Assembly (NCBI GenBank): GCA_023389295.1
Contig: JAEWEO010000171.1
Span: 1 to 6,229 of the forward strand
Length of the DNA stretch: 6,229 bases
Source: Bacillota bacterium
Lineage (GTDB): Bacteria; Bacillota; Clostridia; Lachnospirales; Lachnospiraceae
Direction: 5' to 3'
Positions within the stretch are counted from its first letter, which is position 1. Each line of letters begins with the position of its first letter. Positions 1 through 3,399 of the stretch are shown here, piece after piece. The notes under the pieces are model-generated. The model searched no databases, was not told the DNA's origin, and worked only from the letters and a program-made list of their open reading frames with translations. The translations under genes and the position numbers were made by a program.

Positions 1-323
1 CTATCGATATAATCAATACTTTTATTGATTGACGCTATTTCTTTCAAGAGGAGCTCTTTCTTGTGTGCAAGAATTTCTTGTCGCTCAGGAATGGATTCTG
101 GTCCGATTAGGCAAAGGTCAAGATACTCCTTGAGTTCTGCTATGCTAAGTCCGCAAGCTCTCAGGCATTGCGTACCCTTGATCCATTCAACATCATACTC
201 GTCAAAGACCCGATGATTGTTATCATCACGCTTGACGTTGGGGACAAGACCTTCGTTGCAATAGAAACGCAAAGCTTCATATGAGAGGCCTACCATATCA
301 CTAACTTCTTTCATTTTATACAT
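1..323 (-). CDS. MerR-family transcriptional regulator, AdhR/NmlR-like (3' end beyond window)
   Basis: The N-terminal 107 residues of a DNA-binding regulator; the C-terminus lies outside the window. Residues 4-22 hold the MerR winged-helix signature (VGLSYEALRFYCNEGL, equivalent to the usual LRYYeReGL). HRVFDEYDV (37-45) matches the wing, and CLRACGLSIAELKEYL (53-68) the conserved second helical pair. From about residue 79 a charged helix (ERQEIL..KKELLLKEI..INKSI) should form the dimerising coiled coil. The start is ATG at 323 because AGGAG (333-337, minus strand) lies 9 nt upstream; an in-frame ATG at 332 is too close to it. The motif LCLIGPESIPERQEIL resembles AdhR-type regulators, which sense reactive aldehydes through a cysteine near residue 52-54. 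C53 sits there, with C22, C57 and C71 also present. The gene is divergent from the 613-1476 hydrolase, a common regulator-target arrangement. The family is secure; the inducer is inferred. Confidence 0.93.
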   Translation of the reverse strand, partial: MYKMKEVSDMVGLSYEALRFYCNEGLVPNVKRDDNNHRVFDEYDVEWIKGTQCLRACGLSIAELKEYLDLCLIGPESIPERQEILAHKKELLLKEIASINKSIDYID

Positions 324-404
324 GTGTATCATCTCCTGATTCCTTATGACTTGAAAAAATCAATTAATCTTTAACCTGTAGTTACTACCGGGCGGTGTGC
401 TATT

Positions 405-433
405 AGTATATAGGAATCTTATAAGAATTTCAA
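405..433 (-). promoter_or_regulatory. Promoter of the MerR gene with a dyad in its spacer
   Basis: On the minus strand, TTGAAA (428-433) and TATACT (405-410) are separated by 17 bp, a near-consensus vegetative promoter. It lies about 80 bp upstream of the MerR start. The spacer contains the perfect 10-bp palindrome TCTTATAAGA (417-426). MerR proteins typically bind dyads between the -35 and -10 boxes, so this is a good candidate autoregulatory operator. The 17-bp spacing is shorter than the 19-20 bp of classical MerR-activated promoters, so repression is at least as likely as activation. Confidence 0.62.
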
Positions 434-453
434 GGGCACAAAAAGGAGTCATA

Positions 454-482
454 TTGACAGTTTTATCCTTATAAAATAAAAT
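454..482 (+). promoter_or_regulatory. Promoter of the hydrolase gene with a 6-4-6 dyad in its spacer
   Basis: TTGACA (454-459) and TAAAAT (477-482) are separated by exactly 17 bp, the best promoter match in the window, pointing at the hydrolase at 613. The predicted transcript starts near 489-490, giving a leader of about 120 nt. The spacer is almost filled by an inverted repeat, TTTTAT (461-466), CCTT, ATAAAA (471-476). It shares CTTATAA (468-474) with the dyad in the divergent MerR promoter (418-424), exactly 50 bp away. Binding by the neighbouring MerR protein is inferred from this. Confidence 0.68.
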
Positions 483-489
483 ATATCTT

Positions 490-539
490 ATCAGAACTTT
501 TGAGAAGAAATAGATTGGAATCTTACCAGAAGTTCTGAT
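490..539 (+). repeat. 10-bp inverted repeat at the start of the hydrolase leader
   Basis: ATCAGAACTT (490-499) is perfectly inverted as AAGTTCTGAT (530-539), with 30 bp between the arms. The left arm begins almost exactly at the transcription start predicted from the 454-482 promoter. The repeat could therefore form a hairpin at the 5' end of the mRNA or act as a DNA operator. There is no U-tract after it, so it is not an intrinsic terminator. It does not reach the ribosome binding site at 598-604. Confidence 0.55.
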
Positions 540-612
540 CGGAAGTGTGATATGACATACTGAAAAATTTGCAGCCATCCGTGTCGAAGATTAAAATGGG
601 AGGGTAATATCA

Positions 613-1476
613 ATGGGATTAAAAGATATAAAGCTTTGGGAAAAAAATATTCCTGATGCCGACTTAGTTTCTTCTAGTGGGGACTTGAATAACAAAGGGT
701 TACCTACTCTGACACCTTATTTATTAAAAGGAGAGAAACTCCGCCCAGCAATTATTGTCTGTCCGGGCGGTTCATTTCAATTTTTAGCGTCAAGTGAAGG
801 AGAACCAATTGCAAAATGGCTAAATCAAATAGGAATAAATGCTTTCGTTTTAAATTACCGGGTTGCTCCTTTTACTCCATTTACTTCAACAAAAGATGCA
901 GTACGAGCGGTTAGGTATATTCGTTATCATTCCCTAGAATTAAATATTGATCAGGAACGAATCGGCATGATAGGATTTTCAGCTGGCGGTTATCTCACCG
1001 CTTTTGTAGGAACTCGTTTTGATAATGGAATTATAGAACCGGATAGTCGAGATGCGCAAATTATGTCGATGCTTTTGGGAGAACAAGATATTAACGATCC
1101 AATTGATCAAACGAGTTCTAAACTTAATGCGATCATTTTATGTTATGCTGAGACATCCCCCTTTTCTAAGAAAATATTGCCGCCAGATGCTCTATTAAAA
1201 AAAGATATTACAGTGGATGAATTGATAGACTTTACTTCAAATCATAAACATATTACTGCGAAAACACCACCGACTTTTCTATGGGTTACAGCGACCGATC
1301 ACTGGAATTTTCAGCGCCAAAACTTACTTTTTGCTCAAGCTCTAAATGAGCTGAATCTACCATTTGATTTACATATATTCTCCAAAGGTCCCCATGCTTT
1401 AGGCTTAGGCGAGGCTGAACCTACGGTAGCAATCTGGCCAAAACTTTGTGAAAATTGGCTTCAAGGATTATGGTGA
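613..1476 (+). CDS. Alpha/beta-hydrolase, carbohydrate-esterase-like
   Basis: A 287-residue cytoplasmic hydrolase with no signal peptide. GFSAGG (121-126) is the nucleophile elbow with Ser123. CPGGSF (50-55) is in the position of the HGG/PGGG oxyanion-hole loop. WVTATDHW carries the likely acid Asp229, and FSKGPHALGL carries His261, so the triad is complete. The C-terminal layout (TPPTFLW..., LLFAQALN, LHIFSKGPHALGL, WPKLCENWL) matches the short esterases often annotated as acetyl-xylan esterase-like or 'endo-1,4-beta-xylanase B'. Those relatives remove acetyl or other acyl groups from carbohydrates, but the substrate here cannot be read from the sequence. GGGAGGG (598-604) lies 8 nt before the ATG. 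The gene is transcribed from its own promoter, divergent from the MerR regulator, and converges on the recombinase. The canonical acidic 'ADD' motif is ATD here, keeping the second Asp. The fold and triad are secure; acetyl-esterase specificity is inference. Confidence 0.9.
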   Translation: MGLKDIKLWEKNIPDADLVSSSGDLNNKGLPTLTPYLLKGEKLRPAIIVCPGGSFQFLASSEGEPIAKWLNQIGINAFVLNYRVAPFTPFTSTKDAVRAVRYIRYHSLELNIDQERIGMIGFSAGGYLTAFVGTRFDNGIIEPDSRDAQIMSMLLGEQDINDPIDQTSSKLNAIILCYAETSPFSKKILPPDALLKKDITVDELIDFTSNHKHITAKTPPTFLWVTATDHWNFQRQNLLFAQALNELNLPFDLHIFSKGPHALGLGEAEPTVAIWPKLCENWLQGLW

Positions 1477-1501
1477 TATCTTTGTGCCCTACAGTTATCA
1501 G

Positions 1502-2554
1502 TTATTCTTTTTCCCTCAACTTCACAACCTTAGCTGCGCTACGGCGGCGGCTGTCTTCGATGGCAGCGTAGTGCTTCTTTGTTGTATTAACATCCTTGTG
1601 GCCAAGAACATCTGCTACAAGATAGATGTCTCCAGTTTCACGGTAAAGACTGGTACCATAGGTGCTTCGAAGCTTGTGTGGAGTGATTTTCTTCAGCTTT
1701 GTGACGGTGGAAGAATATTTTTTTACCAAGTTTTCGACGGAGCGTACATTTAAGCGTTTCATCTGCAAGGATAGGAATAGGGCATTGGTATGTCCCTCCA
1801 CCGGAATTAATTTCTTACGTTCTTCAAGATATTCTAATAAAGACTCTCGAACTTCCTCACCAAAGTAAATTACAACCTCATATCCACCCTTTCTTCTAAT
1901 TTTTATTCCATTTATATCAAAATCGATATCATCGATATCTAAACCGACACATTCGGATACACGGATACCGGTACCGAGTAGAAGAGTCATAATAGCTAGA
2001 TCTCTAAGCTTAGTCTTTTCATGATATTTTTGTTGAGTCTTGGTAAGATTCTCAGCACTTTCAACTTCGTCGAGTAGCTTCACTACTTCATCGATTTCCA
2101 GACGGACGATTGCTTTTTCGTGAAGCTTTGGTACATTAATAAGAGATGCTGGGTTACTTTGTATTCGTTCACTTTTATAGAAATAATTATAAAAGGTACG
2201 AAGTGATACGAGCTTTCGTTTCTTGCCGTTTTCCGTATTCAGCCTTTCTTTATCATCTGAGGTATAATAACTCAAATATTCTAAATATTCTTCAATATCA
2301 ATGGTCTTAATTTGATCCAAGATATCGATTTTAATATCAGTAATCGGAACATTTTTTAAGGTAGGATTTGTGTTTTTTAAAAATTCAAAAAATACACCTA
2401 GATCATAAGCATAAGCAATTCTTGTTCGTGACGAAGTAGTGGTTTCGATTCCACGAAAGAAATCCCTACAAAAGCGCGGTAAAGATTCCAATAAAGTTCG
2501 TAGTTTTATTGCATTATCTATATTTATTTGGTCGTGATAGTTTCTTTCTGCCAT
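1502..2554 (-). CDS. Tyrosine recombinase / integrase, XerS-like
   Basis: A complete 350-residue site-specific DNA recombinase. The N-terminal part (about 15-130) is a SAM-like core-binding domain (FFRGIETTTSSRTRIAYAYDL, ISLRTFYNYFYKSE-type helices). The catalytic domain (about 150-335) has the full set: Arg198 in GTGIRVSE, Lys222 in RRKGGYE, His293 and Arg296 in TPHKLRSTYG, His319 in LGHKD, and nucleophile Tyr329 in KKHYA. Length and several blocks (RDLAI.. LLLGTGIRVSE, RKGG, SVENLVKKYS, TPHKLR) resemble the single-protein XerS recombinases of streptococci. A chromosome-dimer resolution role is possible, as is an integrase role in a mobile element. GAGGA lies 6 nt before the ATG. No partner recombinase, excisionase or recognised dif-like site is visible nearby. 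By hand count the 3' 240 bp are about 45% GC and a stretch near the 5' end about 30%. The enzyme class is secure; the biological role is not. Confidence 0.93.
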   Translation of the reverse strand: MAERNYHDQINIDNAIKLRTLLESLPRFCRDFFRGIETTTSSRTRIAYAYDLGVFFEFLKNTNPTLKNVPITDIKIDILDQIKTIDIEEYLEYLSYYTSDDKERLNTENGKKRKLVSLRTFYNYFYKSERIQSNPASLINVPKLHEKAIVRLEIDEVVKLLDEVESAENLTKTQQKYHEKTKLRDLAIMTLLLGTGIRVSECVGLDIDDIDFDINGIKIRRKGGYEVVIYFGEEVRESLLEYLEERKKLIPVEGHTNALFLSLQMKRLNVRSVENLVKKYSSTVTKLKKITPHKLRSTYGTSLYRETGDIYLVADVLGHKDVNTTKKHYAAIEDSRRRSAAKVVKLREKE

Positions 2555-2595
2555 AACTTGTCCTCTTTTCTAATTACTTTGTGATTCTTTTTATG

Positions 2596-2625
2596 AGTAT
2601 AATAGTAGTATTTGATCATATCTAA
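2596..2625 (-). promoter_or_regulatory. Weak candidate promoter of the recombinase gene
   Basis: TATACT (2596-2601, minus strand) is a good -10 box about 42 bp upstream of the recombinase start. The best -35 candidate, TTAGAT (2620-2625) at 18 bp, is poor. A short dyad, TATCT (2619-2623) and AGATA (2629-2633), overlaps the -35 and could be a regulator site. A weak or activator-dependent promoter is the reasonable reading. Confidence 0.35.
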
Positions 2626-2630
2626 GAAAG

Positions 2631-2691
2631 ATAGCTCAATAGCTCATTATCCGAATAGCTAAAAAGTGTATCATCTCAATATTATCTCAAT
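2631..2691. repeat. Short direct repeats upstream of the recombinase
   Basis: ATAGCTCA occurs twice in tandem (2631-2638, 2639-2646), with a third ATAGCT at 2655-2660. CTCAAT or CTCATT occurs at 2635-2640, 2643-2648, 2675-2680 and 2686-2691; the last two belong to an 8-mer, ATCTCAAT, repeated with 11-bp period. The cluster sits 77-137 bp before the recombinase start, where regulator sites or recombinase accessory sites could lie. The repeats are visible; their function is unknown. Confidence 0.45.
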
Positions 2692-2701
2692 CTGCTTCTA
2701 C

Positions 2702-2716
2702 AACTGTATAACAGTT
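2702..2716. repeat. 15-bp dyad, possible operator
   Basis: AACTGT (2702-2707) and ACAGTT (2711-2716) form a perfect inverted repeat around ATA. Its compact symmetry suits a dimeric repressor site rather than a terminator, since no T-tract follows on either strand. It lies about 150 bp upstream of the recombinase start. Confidence 0.4.
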
Positions 2717-2921
2717 ATGAGGTTTCAAACATGACTTAGTTACATAATTTATTTCTCGATTTGTGCTAGTTGATAAATATATTAAAGAAGTCCATATCTC
2801 CATATCTATGATCATTACCTCTAAAATATTATTCTTATTTATAATCCTCTTGCATGTTGTATAATGTGTTTTATCAGATAATAGCCATTGTTAAACTTTT
2901 CAAACTTATGTAATAATAGTC

Positions 2922-2930
2922 ATTATAGCA
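2922..2930 (-). promoter_or_regulatory. Extended -10 promoter element facing the recombinase
   Basis: The minus strand reads TGCTATAAT, a perfect extended -10 box (TGn plus TATAAT). Such boxes can work with a poor -35, and here the 17-bp -35 position holds only TTTTCT. Transcription would begin near 2915 and run toward the recombinase, giving a leader of about 360 nt. A plus-strand TATAAT at 2860-2865, also lacking a good -35, faces it. Confidence 0.35.
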
Positions 2931-3105
2931 TAAAAATGATAAAAAGAAAACTCCTTATCCCATCCTTATTATCAAAGAAACTCAGAAGTCTTGAGTTACA
3001 GGGAAAGATATCGTTGGAAAAGGAAATGTTCTATAGATGTAGAACTAGATTTAATATATTTCCCTTGTTATAGATAATGAGATGACTGAAATAATAGAAT
3101 CTGTT

Positions 3106-3161
3106 CGACGTTTGTAGAAGTGTGTTGTTATCTCGGATATAATCGAACGACACAAGTAGAA
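3106..3161. repeat. Paired 14-bp imperfect direct repeat, 42 bp apart
   Basis: CGAC-N4-GTAGAA occurs at 3106-3119 and again at 3148-3161. The conserved ten bases are identical and the four-base centre differs. The 42-bp spacing is about four helical turns, so both copies lie on the same DNA face. The flanks also hold an inverted pair, GTTCGA (3103-3108) and TCGAAC (3143-3148). The pattern suits tandem binding by one regulator upstream of the amidase, but chance cannot be excluded. Confidence 0.4.
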
Positions 3162-3209
3162 CTTTGGTTTAATTGCATTTTACGAATAAGAAGATACCAA
3201 GCTTTATAT

Positions 3210-3235
3210 AAAAAAATACTTTCCAAGAAAGTATT
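3210..3235 (-). terminator. Perfect 9-bp palindrome with a minus-strand T7 tract: terminator or operator
   Basis: AATACTTTC (3215-3223) and GAAAGTATT (3227-3235) are perfect inverted arms around CAA. A run of seven A (3210-3216) overlaps the left arm, so the minus strand reads hairpin then seven T, the form of an intrinsic terminator. The stem has only two GC pairs and would be weak. No minus-strand gene ends here, which makes a terminator hard to explain. A minus-strand promoter-like pair, TTGACA (3257-3262) and GATAAT (3233-3238) with an 18-bp spacer, overlaps the palindrome, so an operator is the alternative reading. Confidence 0.42.
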
Positions 3236-3256
3236 ATCAATATTTATAAGTTAATT

Positions 3257-3268
3257 TGTCAAATGACA
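3257..3268. repeat. 12-bp dyad upstream of the amidase promoter
   Basis: TGTCA (3257-3261) and TGACA (3264-3268) are perfect inverted arms separated by AA. The dyad lies just upstream of the plus-strand -35 candidate at 3274 and covers the minus-strand TTGACA at 3257-3262. It is well placed for a dimeric regulator; none can be named. Confidence 0.4.
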
Positions 3269-3273
3269 CATTT

Positions 3274-3301
3274 TTAACACGAATTAACATTATTGTAATA
3301 A
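3274..3301 (+). promoter_or_regulatory. Candidate promoter of the amidase gene
   Basis: TTAACA (3274-3279) and TAATAA (3296-3301) are 16 bp apart, a moderate match to a vegetative promoter, with a second TTAACA at 3284-3289. Transcription would begin near 3308, giving a leader of about 48 nt before the ATG at 3356. The -10 overlaps the small dyad TTATT-GT-AATAA (3290-3301). Other placements in this AT-rich stretch are possible. Confidence 0.4.
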
Positions 3302-3336
3302 ATATCAAGAGGCATGAGGTAGAATTCTGTATCTAG

Positions 3337-3399
3337 ATGAACAAGAGACAAAATAATGACTGGGAGGATGAGAACACTGAAAGCGAATTTCTACACTAA
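3337..3399 (+). CDS. Possible 20-codon upstream ORF overlapping the amidase start
   Basis: ATG at 3337 opens a 20-residue, acidic, hydrophilic reading frame (MNKRQNNDWEDENTESEFLH) ending with TAA at 3397-3399. It is out of frame with the amidase and overlaps its first 44 bases. The nearest purine-rich site, GAGGT (3316-3320), is too far upstream for efficient initiation. If translated it would pass ribosomes across the amidase start region and could couple or dampen its expression. It may equally be a chance frame. Confidence 0.15.
   Translation: MNKRQNNDWEDENTESEFLH

Larger units (their letters stand above)
2555..3355. other. 801-bp AT-rich spacer without a convincing gene
   Basis: This stretch separates the divergent recombinase and amidase genes. 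No open frame in it combines a ribosome binding site, a normal start and recognisable protein features. It holds short tandem repeats (2631-2646, 2792-2807), spaced CTCAAT motifs (2635-2691), a 15-bp dyad (2702-2716), opposed -10-like boxes (2860-2865 plus, 2922-2930 minus), a 6-bp-arm hairpin (2979-2997), a paired motif 42 bp apart (3106-3161), a 9-bp-arm palindrome (3215-3235) and the probable amidase promoter. It is unusually long for two single genes and may contain a small RNA or a decayed gene, but neither can be demonstrated. Confidence 0.6.

Noticed and set aside
388..400. Minus-strand CACACCGCCCG, an 11-mer found near the 3' end of 16S rRNA.
   Set aside because: The match stops after 11 bases and no flanking rRNA sequence is present; coincidence.
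360..578. 72-codon open frame on the minus strand between the MerR gene and the hydrolase.
   Set aside because: It runs through the divergent promoters, has no ribosome binding site, and its translation shows no recognisable motif.
1448..1753. 101-codon plus-strand frame starting inside the hydrolase 3' end.
   Set aside because: It lies almost wholly opposite the catalytic domain of the recombinase, whose motifs are unmistakable; it is a shadow.
2792..2807. CCATATCT repeated twice in tandem.
   Set aside because: Only two 8-bp units with no further copies; probably slippage, and not a CRISPR or iteron array.
2888..3073. 61-codon plus-strand frame with a TTG start (45 codons from ATG 2936).
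   Set aside because: No ribosome binding site before either start, no family resemblance, and the composition matches the AT-rich spacer around it.
3274..3283. TTAACACGAA repeated exactly in the terminator at 6118-6127.
   Set aside because: A shared 10-mer is expected by chance in 6 kb, and the contexts differ.
3279..3306. Stretch reading, on the minus strand, with a right half somewhat like a Firmicute dif arm (about 8 of 11).
   Set aside because: The left half does not fit and the arms are not symmetric; too weak to call a Xer site.
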